Shown here: positions 23,691-31,953 of the stretch, piece after piece
Layout: each line of letters begins with the position of its first letter
How positions within the stretch are numbered: the first letter of the stretch is position 1
Made by a program: the position numbers and the translations under genes
Notes under the pieces: generated by a model
What the model was told of the DNA's origin: nothing
What the model saw: only the letters and a program-made list of their open reading frames with translations
Databases searched by the model: none
From: Phormidesmis priestleyi Ana
GTDB lineage: Bacteria; Cyanobacteriota; Cyanobacteriia; Phormidesmidales; Phormidesmidaceae
Assembly: GCA_001314865.1 (NCBI GenBank)
Contig: LJZR01000018.1
Location: 1-64,000 of the forward strand
DNA: 64,000 nucleotides
Direction: 5' to 3'

Positions 23691-24494
23691 GTTAGGGTAC
23701 GTCCCGGATCTATCCACCAAAATGATAGGGGCTGGAACCCCAACGACATCCATTCTTGCGAGCTGAAACCGTACGTCAGCAATCGGCCTTCGTCGTGGCT
23801 GGCGACGAATTTCGCCATAGGCCCGATCTCGGTCTGGAATCGTTGGGAAAGCCGTTGCAGGCTCAGCATTTTCATTGACATTAAAGTTAGACCAGTCAGG
23901 CGAATCATTCTGAATATCTAACACTTGCTCAACGACTCGCCGCCCTTCCGTCTCATTCCGGCATAGCAGCTGTAGCTGATAGCCTTTCTCCCAATCGCTA
24001 TAACTGCACATCACTTTGCCTTTCTTCCACACAAAGCCAGCGCCCGCAGCAAACGCGCTTCTAATGCGTAGGGCATGGGTACGGGCAATAGCCTCTGTAA
24101 TACTGCCTTGGTCATAGTCCATCAAGCGGATCGATATCTGGCCATCAATCGGTGCGTAACCATCCGCCACATCGCTTAAGTCCTCAAGGAAGTAGAGCGT
24201 AATTTTAGGCCGTGTTTTGCGGCGTACAGTCTGCTTCAAAGTCGTTTCCCCTACGCCACTCTGAAACAGGGCATAGCGGTTTCTAATCGACTCAAAAAAC
24301 ATCTGTCTGCTGATGGTAAGAATAAAGCTGTCCTCGTCCTGATGGCGGCAGGCTAACGCCATTGATTGACGCGGGATATTGAGATCTAGATTATCTATAT
24401 CTATATCTGAAAACCACTCTCTAACCTCTCGGTTGTAATACTTTCTGAGCGTGCTTTGGAGATGTTCCGTAGGACTAGCGGGCGGAATTGTCAT
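23676..24494 (-). CDS. Unknown 272-residue late protein, possible +1 frameshift extension
   Basis: No family is recognised. The product has beta-rich segments (ITLYFLEDLSD, QISIRLMDYD) and a basic region GEIRRQPRRRPIADVRF near the C-terminus. Near the stop the mRNA reads AAC CCC CTG GTT TCG TAG. Slipping one base forward at the C-run gives AAC CCC TGG TTT CGT and adds about 36 residues (ending VYQVIPMGNSS) to reach 23576, filling most of the only sizeable gap in the operon. The start ATG follows the collagen-like gene stop by one base. Confidence 0.65.
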   Translation of the reverse strand: MTIPPASPTEHLQSTLRKYYNREVREWFSDIDIDNLDLNIPRQSMALACRHQDEDSFILTISRQMFFESIRNRYALFQSGVGETTLKQTVRRKTRPKITLYFLEDLSDVADGYAPIDGQISIRLMDYDQGSITEAIARTHALRIRSAFAAGAGFVWKKGKVMCSYSDWEKGYQLQLLCRNETEGRRVVEQVLDIQNDSPDWSNFNVNENAEPATAFPTIPDRDRAYGEIRRQPRRRPIADVRFQLARMDVVGVPAPIILVDRSGTYPNPLVS

Positions 24495-24495
24495 C

Positions 24496-26640
24496 TTAAG
24501 AGCCTTTCTGAGCGTCGGTTATAGCAACATCAGCTGATTGACTAATAGCTGATTTTTGAACCTCCTGATCCAAAATTGGCTCATTCTGAGGGGCTGATGT
24601 AGGCACACTCGAAGGCGTTTGATCTGAAACCAGCCGTGTAAAGTCTTCCCGTTGCTGGCTTAGCTCAGAAAATTCCTCTTGAATTTCTCTCACATCGCCC
24701 GTTACTTGAGATAGAGATGAAGCAGCATCTTCTAAAGACTCTAAGCCGTTCGTGACTCGCTCAAACTTACGCCTATAGGCATCCTGAGCTTGAATCCTTT
24801 CAGCCATCCATGGATATGAGCGCTCACCCACAACGCCCCACCGCTTCAGAGCATTACCAATTTTGCCGATATTTTCAGCGCTCCATTCCATCACGTCTTT
24901 CGATGTGTCGTGAATGGAGCGCACCGTGTAAACGATCATCGCTGCACTGCTCACGATACGGCTGGCCTTATGCCAAGCGGTTGAAACGTCGTCGTAGACC
25001 GATTCACCAACCACACCTTTAACAAAAGTCTCCACAGACGCTCCAACCAGTTCATTGATGTCTAGCTGTGAGCCGGTTTCGTCCTTAATGCCTACAGCTG
25101 CCAGCATGTTGCTGGTCAGGTCTCCCAAGGTCTCGCCAACATTGCGGCTAAGCATAGCGGCGTTATGCAGCACACCAACCAGCGTTAGCCAGTTTATAAG
25201 CTTTTGAATGCGGGTATTTTCCCAAGCGGTTTTAGTAAACGTTTGAATGGCGATCACCCGCTCACGAATGACCGAACCAAGCGCAGTGTTAGCGCGTGAG
25301 GTTTGTAGGTTAGCGGTCGTCGTTCTATCAATCTTGCGTAAAAGTGCTTCGTTCACTGGATTCTCCCTTGCGTCTTGTCCTGGTCGCCCTGGCGCCCCTG
25401 CTGGCCCTGGTCGCCCTGGCGCCCCTGCTAGGCCTGGCAATCCTGGCCGCCCTGGCCGCCCTGCTGGCCCCGGTAAACCTCTCAGCCCTGGTAAACCTCT
25501 CAGTCCTGGTAAACCTCTCAGCCCTGGCCGCCCTGGCGCCCCTGCTAGCCCTGGTAAACCTCTCAGTCCTGGCGGCCCTGGTCTCAGCACTCTAGTAAGC
25601 GCCTGCGTAGCTGTGGCCTGCGCACGTTGAGCGAGCTGATTAGTCGCGCGAACTGTCGCAGTCAAGGCCCTAAGAGCGGATGGCAGATAAAGCAAAGTAC
25701 CCACTAGGGTAATTGCTCGCAAAGCATTAGATAGGGCGTTGTTAGCTGTAGTCTGAGCTGCATCAGCGGCGTTAGTAGCCTGCTCAGCTTTCCTAGCGGC
25801 TCGGTCTGCGGTCGATTCGACCTGCCTAATTTTTGCCCTATTAACGCCAATTGCTCTAAACGCTAGATCTAGAGTGCGTTCTATCAAATTCAAACGCCTG
25901 ACGATAGCGGCCAATTGTTGGGCGATCGTCAATGTGGCGAGGATACCAAAGATGATTTCAATAAAACCCAAAGCTCTACCGACTAGCCGTAAAGCCCGTC
26001 CACCGAGCCTCAAAGCATCCTCACTAATCCCTACGGCTCGCGCTGCCCTAGATAGAGCGCTGCCCGCTCGGTTGAGCGCTTGGCCCGCTTTTCTATCAAC
26101 GCTATCAAGCAAAGTTTCAGCACGTCTTAGGCCGGTTTCAACAGCATTCGCCTTTGCAGTGGCGCGCAAGGCCGAACCCCTGGCGACTTCGGCGACATCA
26201 GCAGCGCCAGCAGCATCTGATATCGCCTGCGTTGCTTTACTACTGGCTACAGTCGCTTTTGCCTGTGCATCGGTTGAATAACTTATTGCGTTCGCAGCAT
26301 CTGACGCGGCGCTTCTAGCTTCACTGGTGGCGGCGTTTGCCAATTCAGAGGCAAAATTAGCTTTCTCTATTCCAAAGGTCGCTTTTCCGTCTGCTACAGC
26401 TGCCATTCGACGGCTAAGCTCTGCCATGCTTTTAGCAGTGTTTATTTCAGCTGAGTAAGGGAGTATGGCCCCGACGAACAACGCGCCAAACAAGCCGGGG
26501 TGAATGGATTTGAACAGATCAACCGAGGCGTTTATGATTCCCGGCCGCTCATTCCTTAGCAGAAATTTGCTATCAAGAGCGGCTATCTCAGCCCGAATCC
26601 TGGCCAGCTCAGCGCGTAATGCATCGCATTCTGAAGACAT
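24496..26640 (-). CDS. Collagen-like, Ala-rich membrane/fibre protein (714 aa)
   Basis: This is the largest protein of the element. It starts [20 protein letters not shown] (helical) and has a hydrophobic segment near residues 45-65. A long Ala-rich helical region (about 80-200) follows, and a second hydrophobic segment near 215-245 ([20 protein letters not shown]). A collagen-like Gly-X-Y block of about 23 triplets spans residues 350-422, often GLP, GRP or GAP. The C-terminal ~290 residues are mixed helical, with coiled-coil near 640-690. Collagen-like triplets are common in phage tail fibres and viral spikes. A host-recognition fibre or membrane-associated particle protein is the favoured guess. 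Confidence 0.75.
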   Translation of the reverse strand: MSSECDALRAELARIRAEIAALDSKFLLRNERPGIINASVDLFKSIHPGLFGALFVGAILPYSAEINTAKSMAELSRRMAAVADGKATFGIEKANFASELANAATSEARSAASDAANAISYSTDAQAKATVASSKATQAISDAAGAADVAEVARGSALRATAKANAVETGLRRAETLLDSVDRKAGQALNRAGSALSRAARAVGISEDALRLGGRALRLVGRALGFIEIIFGILATLTIAQQLAAIVRRLNLIERTLDLAFRAIGVNRAKIRQVESTADRAARKAEQATNAADAAQTTANNALSNALRAITLVGTLLYLPSALRALTATVRATNQLAQRAQATATQALTRVLRPGPPGLRGLPGLAGAPGRPGLRGLPGLRGLPGLRGLPGPAGRPGRPGLPGLAGAPGRPGPAGAPGRPGQDARENPVNEALLRKIDRTTTANLQTSRANTALGSVIRERVIAIQTFTKTAWENTRIQKLINWLTLVGVLHNAAMLSRNVGETLGDLTSNMLAAVGIKDETGSQLDINELVGASVETFVKGVVGESVYDDVSTAWHKASRIVSSAAMIVYTVRSIHDTSKDVMEWSAENIGKIGNALKRWGVVGERSYPWMAERIQAQDAYRRKFERVTNGLESLEDAASSLSQVTGDVREIQEEFSELSQQREDFTRLVSDQTPSSVPTSAPQNEPILDQEVQKSAISQSADVAITDAQKGS
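25372..25592. repeat. Collagen-like Gly-X-Y coding repeat
   Basis: The DNA is built of nine-base repeats such as cctggtaaacctctcag and ggccgccctggcgcc. It encodes about 23 Gly-X-Y triplets on the minus strand, with block duplications of G-L-R-G-L-P. Confidence 0.9.
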
Positions 26641-26641
26641 A

Positions 26642-27154
26642 TCAAACTCGTATAGTTCGGGCTATGGGTAGCAGCTCGGCGCAGCAGCTGGCGCAGTCGT
26701 CACCCTCCCTAATTGGCGGGCAAGAGTCAAGAGTGAAGAATATAGCGCCGTTTCTAAAAAATTCGGTTTCACACCCCCCTGATAAGCTCCCGCAATTGTC
26801 GGGGAGGCCATCGCGGCGCGTCAGGGTTATGTCTCGTAGGTTATCCATGTAGTTTGTGCTGGTGGGCAGGCCCTGAGAACGGATTAACCCATTAGATTGC
26901 TCTACAAGGAGTTGCCTTTTATCGGCCCTCAAATATATGGCAACAATAGGGCCTCGTATAAAGCTACTAAACAGCCGATTTAAGAGGGTGTTAACATAGC
27001 CCCCGCTTGAGTTGTACTGGTCAACGGTATAAGTCAAGCGGTAGTCTACCGGGCATTGACCACCGCCAAAATTTCCAGAGGTGCTGATTTGCTGGTAGCT
27101 GTCGGCCTCTACTCTTACTTCTCTCTCTCCGTCGTTATAGAAATAGGTGTTCAT
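26642..27154 (-). CDS. Unknown 170-residue cysteine-rich late protein
   Basis: The product starts [20 protein letters not shown] and is rich in Tyr, Asn, Ser and Gly in its first half. The C-terminal third carries six of its seven cysteines, including CGSLSGGC and DDCASCC, which could bind metal or form disulfides. No family, signal peptide or membrane helix is recognised. A single base separates its stop from the collagen-like gene. A particle surface protein is possible but unproven. Confidence 0.65.
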   Translation of the reverse strand: MNTYFYNDGEREVRVEADSYQQISTSGNFGGGQCPVDYRLTYTVDQYNSSGGYVNTLLNRLFSSFIRGPIVAIYLRADKRQLLVEQSNGLIRSQGLPTSTNYMDNLRDITLTRRDGLPDNCGSLSGGCETEFFRNGAIFFTLDSCPPIREGDDCASCCAELLPIARTIRV

Positions 27155-27171
27155 TTCTAAGAAGGATTTCC

Positions 27172-27513
27172 CTAGAAATTATCAGGGTCGATCACAAAAG
27201 TATCGGGCTGATGCAGGTTTACATTTAGCTGGGCCTGTCTAACAGTGCTAAAGGTGCCGCCGCCGTTGTCACGTTGCACAATGCTGTCAAACCCTGACAG
27301 GATTGTGATCGACTGATCAGGATTCGAGGTGAACGCGGTATCAGTCAAAAAATCTCTAGCTTTGAGCACAATCGCGGCTAACAACGATTCAGCGGTATTA
27401 CTGGCACTGGCAGTTAAGCCCACAGAAACTAAATCAGCCTTTGTGATTGTTAGCGTTGTAGCGTCTTGAATCGCGCCAGCTCCAAAAACTTCGGTAAGGG
27501 TAGGCTCTGCCAT
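27172..27513 (-). CDS. Unknown 113-residue protein, first gene of the late operon
   Basis: The product begins MAEPTLTEVFGAGAIQDATT, is Ala/Thr/Ser-rich, contains alternating strand and helix segments (LTITKADLVSVGL, SITILSGFDSIVQRD) and lacks cysteine and membrane segments. No family is recognised. As the promoter-proximal gene it should be the best expressed of the operon, so an abundant subunit is conceivable. A good promoter lies 31-59 bp upstream of its ATG. Confidence 0.65.
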   Translation of the reverse strand: MAEPTLTEVFGAGAIQDATTLTITKADLVSVGLTASASNTAESLLAAIVLKARDFLTDTAFTSNPDQSITILSGFDSIVQRDNGGGTFSTVRQAQLNVNLHQPDTFVIDPDNF

Positions 27514-27543
27514 AGGTACGGATCATCTGAATGGTACGCGGCT

Positions 27544-27572
27544 ACTATACCCAATCCAAAAAACTAGGCCAA
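27544..27572 (-). promoter_or_regulatory. Promoter of the late-type operon
   Basis: Reading the minus strand, TTGGCC (27572-27567) and TATAGT (27549-27544) are separated by exactly 17 bp, giving a near-consensus sigma-70 promoter. The -35 box lies within the AGGCCA-N6-AGGCCA repeat, so a repressor or activator bound there would control the operon. Confidence 0.6.
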
Positions 27573-27583
27573 ATAATAGGCCA
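27566..27583. promoter_or_regulatory. AGGCCA-N6-AGGCCA direct repeat, right end
   Basis: Hexamers at 27566-27571 and 27578-27583 are separated by aataat. The layout is identical to the left-end pair at 13946-13963, in the same orientation, 58 bp from attR. Confidence 0.6.
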
Positions 27584-27640
27584 AAAATTTATATCTTCTC
27601 TGAACAACAGATAGAGAGAGAGATTAAACAAAAAATAGGT

Positions 27641-27664
27641 GATTCGAATTCCCTTGGGGGTATT
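27641..27664 (+). repeat. attR core (24-bp direct repeat)
   Basis: This is a perfect copy of 13803-13826, representing the displaced T-arm and 3' acceptor strand of tRNA-Glu. The rest of the tRNA is absent here. Confidence 0.95.
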
Positions 27665-27673
27665 AATAAAAAA

Positions 27674-27704
27674 GGCTTTAGAAATTTTCTAAGGTCTTTT
27701 TTTT
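27674..27704 (+). terminator. Original tRNA-Glu terminator, displaced by integration
   Basis: A 10-bp stem (27674-27683 with 27687-27696, including G-T pairs) and eight T follow attR by 10 bp. Before integration it would have followed the tRNA directly. Confidence 0.75.
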
Positions 27705-27776
27705 ATTCCAATTTTTATTCCAATTTTCTCCTCCCCATTTATTCATTTTCTTCTCCCAATTTGTCCTGCTAAAAAG

Positions 27777-27816
27777 AAGCCGACTTGCACCTAGGGATCG
27801 TGAAAGTCGGCTTTTT
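27777..27816. terminator. Bidirectional terminator after the SRPBCC gene
   Basis: Arms aagccgactt (27777-27786) and aagtcggctt (27804-27813) are followed by T on the plus side and preceded by A. It ends the minus-strand SRPBCC transcript. Confidence 0.85.
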
Positions 27817-27872
27817 GTAATTGATGAGTTATGGAAGATGAAAAAGCGTTGGTTGGGTAGGTTGTTTAGTGC

Positions 27873-28442
27873 CTAGGCTAGCTCTAGCGCTCGCTGACGA
27901 ATGGCCAATAGGTTAAGCGTTAGGTTGTGGCAAATATGGTGCTCAATCAGGGTCGCAGGCATAGCTCGTGGTGGCTTCACCGATAGATCGTAAGAGAGCT
28001 GGGTGATGGGCTGTCCGCTTTGCTCATCGGTGGTTGACTGAAGCTTCCAGGCTCCTTCAAATTGCTTAAAATCGCCTTCTTTCATGGCGAACCCTAATTC
28101 GTAAGGGAAGTTTTCGGTCATATCAAGGACGACACGAGCGCAGAACTTGAATTTAAGAAAGCACTGACTGCCGATTTGCTCTAGTCGGATGCGGCCTTCG
28201 GAGTTGGATACGAGCTTGCTGGAGGTTAAGTTGGGGACAAAATCTGCTAGTCGCTCGTAGTCGGTAATGACCTGCCACACCTGCTCTATCGGCTGCGGAA
28301 TGGTAATAGTCGCTAAAATACGACGCTCCTTGGCAGGGCGCTTTTCAGTGGATATTTCAACGTAGGCATTGTCGTTTGTTCTGCTGTTAGCAGTTGCCTG
28401 ACGGCTGGAGTCTTCGATTGGAGAAAGTGTGTGTTGAGTCAC
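27873..28442 (-). CDS. SRPBCC / cyclase-dehydrase family protein
   Basis: The 189-residue protein has a START-like SRPBCC domain from about residue 40: ATITIPQPIEQVWQVITDYERLADFVPNL is the typical first strand and helix, followed by RIRLEQIGSQ and a long C-terminal helix ending NLLAIRQRALELA. Such proteins bind hydrophobic ligands, for example lipids or quinones. The ligand here is unknown. The ~38-residue N-terminus is polar and probably flexible. It is monocistronic with a strong terminator, and lies just outside the integrated element. Confidence 0.85.
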   Translation of the reverse strand: MTQHTLSPIEDSSRQATANSRTNDNAYVEISTEKRPAKERRILATITIPQPIEQVWQVITDYERLADFVPNLTSSKLVSNSEGRIRLEQIGSQCFLKFKFCARVVLDMTENFPYELGFAMKEGDFKQFEGAWKLQSTTDEQSGQPITQLSYDLSVKPPRAMPATLIEHHICHNLTLNLLAIRQRALELA

Positions 28443-28915
28443 AATCGTTTTCAGGCTCTAAAATCTGTGTTGATACTGGTTAGTATTCTCGGTGAAGTAC
28501 TAAATGGCACTCAGTAATTAGGCGGGTTTATTATTTGTCGGGACGCTACTTTGAAGATAAGTCAAGTAATTTCTACCGGCTTATTCAGATAAGTTAGTCT
28601 TGTCGGCAAGTTGGCCTTAGCGTTTGTTGGCCTTAGCGTTTGTTGGCTGAGCTTGGTTGCTGGAGCGTAGAGGCTTTAGCCAATACATTCCATCAGTAGG
28701 ATAGCAATTTCTCTGATAAAAGCGAAGCCTTGAAATAGGACTTCCACAGAAGTTTACAGATTTAGCGTATCTGGTTGAGCTGCGGCAGATTGGGACAGAA
28801 GGCTAACTGTGAAAATAGACTGTGGAAATAGACTGTGGAAATAGTAAGTTTGTATGGGTAAACCGTGCGAAGCGGGGTTATACCTGCTATAAACATCAGT
28901 GAAACGTTTTGCGTA
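28443..28915. other. Intergenic region between divergent SRPBCC and herA genes
   Basis: About 470 bp hold promoters for both genes. Short duplications are visible: ggccttagcgtttgtt near 28614-28645 and atagactgtggaa near 28815-28850. No RNA gene is recognised. Confidence 0.45.
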
Positions 28916-30646
28916 ATGGTTGCAATGGTTAAAGCTTCAGCGGCACCTCAGCTTGCGAGTACGCCCCTCGTAATTGGTACGGTAAAAGGGCCGGGAGAAG
29001 ATGGCAACCAATATCTTTTTATTACGGCTGATAACCGCCATGTCAAGATTGGTGAGTTTGTATATTACGAGGTAGCGGCTCCTGATAGCGGTGATGGGAG
29101 TGTCAATGCTGGGAAAGTCTTGCGAATATTGGGCAAGATTTCTGATCGCCGTCTGAGCGATCATTTGCCTGATCGCATTTTTGCTGATACCGAAATTAGC
29201 CCGGAGACTATTGCGGCGCTGGTGGGGTTTTCTCATCCTAGCCCAGAAATTTATGAGGTGACGGTAGATGTCATTGGGCATTTTCATCCGGCTTTAGGGT
29301 TTATTAATCCTCGGCTGACGCCAAACCCAGGCACAAAAGTATCGATTGTTGACGATGACACGCTGCTGAGAGTTGTGAATAAAAAGCAGCCGGGTGAGGT
29401 GGGTTCTGCGACTGTTGGCTCTTTGCTGCTCAGGCCGTTGGGCGCGGTGCAGGTGGCGCTAGATGTCAAAGAGTTGGTGAGTACTCATATGGCGATTTTG
29501 GCGGGTACGGGTTCAGGTAAGAGCTATACCGCTGGTGTGCTGATTGAGGAGTTTTTGCAGCCTTATAATCGGGCGGCGGTGCTGATTTTTGATCCGCATG
29601 GGGAGTATGGCACGCTGGCTGAAATGCGTGGACATCCGAGCTTTCAGGGGGATGATGGCTATGCGCCGGATGTGAGGATTTTGACGCCAGACGATATTAC
29701 GATTCGGATTTCGTCGTTGGATTATTATGATGTGCTGACGCTACTGCCAGAGATGAGCGATCGCCAGCAGTCTATTCTCAATAAAGCCTTTAGAATTCTT
29801 CACCGTCATAAGCGAGGCGAGTACCGTTGGAATGTAGATGATTTGATTGCAGCTGTAAATGAGGCCGATACCGCTGAAGATGACGAAGGCAATTTGAAAA
29901 TCGGATCTTCGGCGCCAGCGATCGCCTGGAAGTTAGAGCGCTTTGCTAACTCACCTTACTTTCATCAGACTCATCACCTAGCGCCTAAGGATTTGTTTAT
30001 GCCGGGGCGGGTGACGGTATTGCAAATGAATGAAATTAGTCAGGAGGAGCAGCAGGTGATTTGCGCTGCGATCCTGCGTCAGAGCTATTTGGCTCGGATC
30101 AATACTGAAAAAGACAAAATCAACGAAAACGATGAGAACTATTTGCCCTATCCGGTGTTTACCTTAGTAGAGGAGGCTCATCGGTTTGCACCGGCCAAAG
30201 AGCCTTCTCGATGCAAGGCGATTTTGCGGACTATTTTGAGTGAGGGCCGGAAGTTTGGCTTAGGAGTGGGGTTGATTACTCAACGACCCGGCAAGCTCGA
30301 TTCAGATGTGCTGAGCCAGTGTATGAGCCAGTTTTTGATGCGCATTGTCAATCCGGTGGATCAAGAAAGCCTAAAGTATGGGGTGGAAGCGGCGGGGCGA
30401 GATTTGCTTAAAGAGCTGCCAGCGCTGACCAAAGGGCAGGTGATTATTTCGGGAGCTTGTGTCAATACGCCGGTTCTGTGTCAGGTGCGAGAGCGGTTGA
30501 CACGGCATGGTGGCGAAACGCTCAATGCACCAAGTGAGTGGCAAAAGCATTTTCAGAGTCATCGGCTGCGATCGCAAGAAATTGAGCGATCGCCCGTGGC
30601 CTCAAAAGGCAGCGCCAAAACCTTTCGCGGTGTCAGCATTGAGTAA
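28916..30646 (+). CDS. HerA/VirB4-like ATPase with HAS-barrel domain
   Basis: This P-loop ATPase of the FtsK-HerA superfamily has an N-terminal HAS-barrel domain (about 1-150). It is followed by Walker A AGTGSGKSYT near residue 197, Walker B VLIFDPHGEYG, a sensor/E segment FTLVEEAHRFAP and a C-terminal arginine region GLITQRPGKLD. HerA proteins pump DNA and work with NurA nuclease in archaea. In cyanobacteria the partner is unclear, and no NurA gene is adjacent. The frame is open from GTG 28865, but ATG 28916 or 28925 gives a better N-terminus. It lies outside attR, so it belongs to the host chromosome. Confidence 0.88.
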   Translation: MVAMVKASAAPQLASTPLVIGTVKGPGEDGNQYLFITADNRHVKIGEFVYYEVAAPDSGDGSVNAGKVLRILGKISDRRLSDHLPDRIFADTEISPETIAALVGFSHPSPEIYEVTVDVIGHFHPALGFINPRLTPNPGTKVSIVDDDTLLRVVNKKQPGEVGSATVGSLLLRPLGAVQVALDVKELVSTHMAILAGTGSGKSYTAGVLIEEFLQPYNRAAVLIFDPHGEYGTLAEMRGHPSFQGDDGYAPDVRILTPDDITIRISSLDYYDVLTLLPEMSDRQQSILNKAFRILHRHKRGEYRWNVDDLIAAVNEADTAEDDEGNLKIGSSAPAIAWKLERFANSPYFHQTHHLAPKDLFMPGRVTVLQMNEISQEEQQVICAAILRQSYLARINTEKDKINENDENYLPYPVFTLVEEAHRFAPAKEPSRCKAILRTILSEGRKFGLGVGLITQRPGKLDSDVLSQCMSQFLMRIVNPVDQESLKYGVEAAGRDLLKELPALTKGQVIISGACVNTPVLCQVRERLTRHGGETLNAPSEWQKHFQSHRLRSQEIERSPVASKGSAKTFRGVSIE

Positions 30647-30715
30647 TCAGGATCGGGTAATTAGGATCAGGTAATCAAGATTAGCTAGGTGTTTTGGGCG
30701 CTTTGGGCGCTTTGG

Positions 30716-31783
30716 CTACTGAGCTTGAGCAGCGGTGGCTTTTTGCAATGCTGCCTGACTGTTGGCCTGATATTTGGCAATGCGATTTTGAGCGGTCGCA
30801 TATTGCTCATTGCCAGATGGAATGTTACTCATTAAGTCGGATGCTTTTTGCCAGCGGGCGGCAAGATCTAACCACTCTGCGGCGGTTGTTGCTGTTTGCC
30901 CATCAATGGCGGCTTGTTCGGCAATGCGAACCGCTTCGGCAAAGGCATCGGCCACGTTGCCAGCATTGCCGGCAGCGTCGGTCGTGCCGGTGTTAGCAGC
31001 GGGGAGCAGCGTATTTGCGGCAGGTTGAGTGGCTGGCGCTGGGGGCGCAGAGGTCGTTGACGAACGGGGCAAATTACTGGTTGTGGATGGGCTAGCTGCG
31101 GGTGGTGTTGTGTCAGCCGTGCGCTCATCAGGTGATATGGCTGCTGTGGAAACTTTTTCTGTATCGACGGTATTAGGGTCAGCGGGCAGATCGGCAAGCT
31201 GCTCTGTGGGCTGATTAGCTGGCTGCTCGGCTGAGCGGATTTGGCTCAGGTCGTCTCGAAAGAGCCAGCCAGCGGCTAATAACAATAAAGCCAGGCTGCT
31301 GCCACCAATGATCTTGCTGATGAGGCTGCTGCTGGTCGGTTCTGGTTCAGAGATGTCTTTGAATATGGGGCCAGCGGGTTTGAGATGGCGATCGCGAATC
31401 CACCGTTTGACAAAAAAGGGACGTTTGAGCGTGATGACTTCCGACCACAGCAGCGCGTTTTCAGGGTCGCGATTAATTTCTTCTAGCCACAGGAGCTGAT
31501 CTTCTCGAACAATACGGCTGTTGATTTTGACCTTTTTTATTCGCTGAGGGCTAATGGTTTCTAGCTCAGTGCGCACACGCTCGACGACGGTGTCTTTGGT
31601 GAGCTGCTCGGGCGACGCGGCTTCGCAAAGTAGCTGAAGCATTCCATCGGCAACCACCGCACGGGTGCGAATGCCCAAGGTGGACAGCTGCTCGTTGAGG
31701 ACTTGAATGATAGCAGCAACGCTGCCTTGTCGAGCCTGGCCAAACGTCTCGGTCGCCGGATTGGTTGAGATAGCTCCTTTCAT
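30716..31783 (-). CDS. Single-span membrane protein of unknown function
   Basis: The 355-residue protein has an N-terminal cytosolic domain of about 150 residues (SVAAIIQVLNEQLSTLGIRT onward) and a transmembrane helix near 168-183 (LALLLLAAGWLF). A long Pro/Thr/Ala/Ser-rich linker follows, and a C-terminal helical domain (about 280-355) rich in Ala and Gln. It resembles uncharacterised proteins of cyanobacteria; I cannot name a family. The gene is convergent with herA with a 69-bp gap. Confidence 0.7.
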   Translation of the reverse strand: MKGAISTNPATETFGQARQGSVAAIIQVLNEQLSTLGIRTRAVVADGMLQLLCEAASPEQLTKDTVVERVRTELETISPQRIKKVKINSRIVREDQLLWLEEINRDPENALLWSEVITLKRPFFVKRWIRDRHLKPAGPIFKDISEPEPTSSSLISKIIGGSSLALLLLAAGWLFRDDLSQIRSAEQPANQPTEQLADLPADPNTVDTEKVSTAAISPDERTADTTPPAASPSTTSNLPRSSTTSAPPAPATQPAANTLLPAANTGTTDAAGNAGNVADAFAEAVRIAEQAAIDGQTATTAAEWLDLAARWQKASDLMSNIPSGNEQYATAQNRIAKYQANSQAALQKATAAQAQ

Positions 31784-31953
31784 GGATGAAATGCCCTAGG
31801 CAATTTTGTGCAAAACCGATGCAGCTTAAAGTCGGGATATGTCGGGTTAATATCTGGCTAAGTCACTTGCAAATATTTGGAGCGCAAATCTTGCAAATCT
31901 TATAGAGGATACCTGAAATTGGGGCAGATCGTTTAGCGGCGTAGCATCTGAAT

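Larger units (their letters stand above)
13803..27664. mobile_element. 13.8-kb integrative element in tRNA-Glu
   Basis: A perfect 24-bp direct repeat covers the 3' end of tRNA-Glu (13803-13826) and recurs at 27641-27664; one unit plus interior is 13,838 bp. The integrase gene lies next to the tRNA, as usual for tyrosine-recombinase islands. The gene order is int, then a minus-strand xis/unknown/primase operon, a repressor, a plus-strand regulatory operon with iterons, and a minus-strand late-type operon ending in an M15 peptidase. No transposase, conjugation gene, terminase, portal or tail gene is recognisable. I could find only about five HIP1 octamers inside it, against five in the 3.2 kb from 8.5 to 11.7 kb. 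Whether it is mobile now is unknown, but no gene appears broken apart from one possible frameshift. Confidence 0.93.

Noticed and set aside
25247..25630. A plus-strand frame that also reads as a collagen-like protein
   Set aside because: Repeats of GGN and CCN give Gly/Pro-rich frames on both strands. The minus-strand frame is part of a 714-residue gene in a packed operon, so the plus-strand one is a shadow.
27641..27664. A second tRNA-Glu gene at the right end
   Set aside because: Only the 24-bp 3' part is present; D arm and anticodon arm are missing, so it is an att repeat and not a gene.
28916..30646. HerA-like ATPase as packaging motor of the integrative element
   Set aside because: It lies outside the right att repeat, beyond two terminators and the SRPBCC gene, and HIP1-like host features resume there. 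It is better seen as a chromosomal gene.
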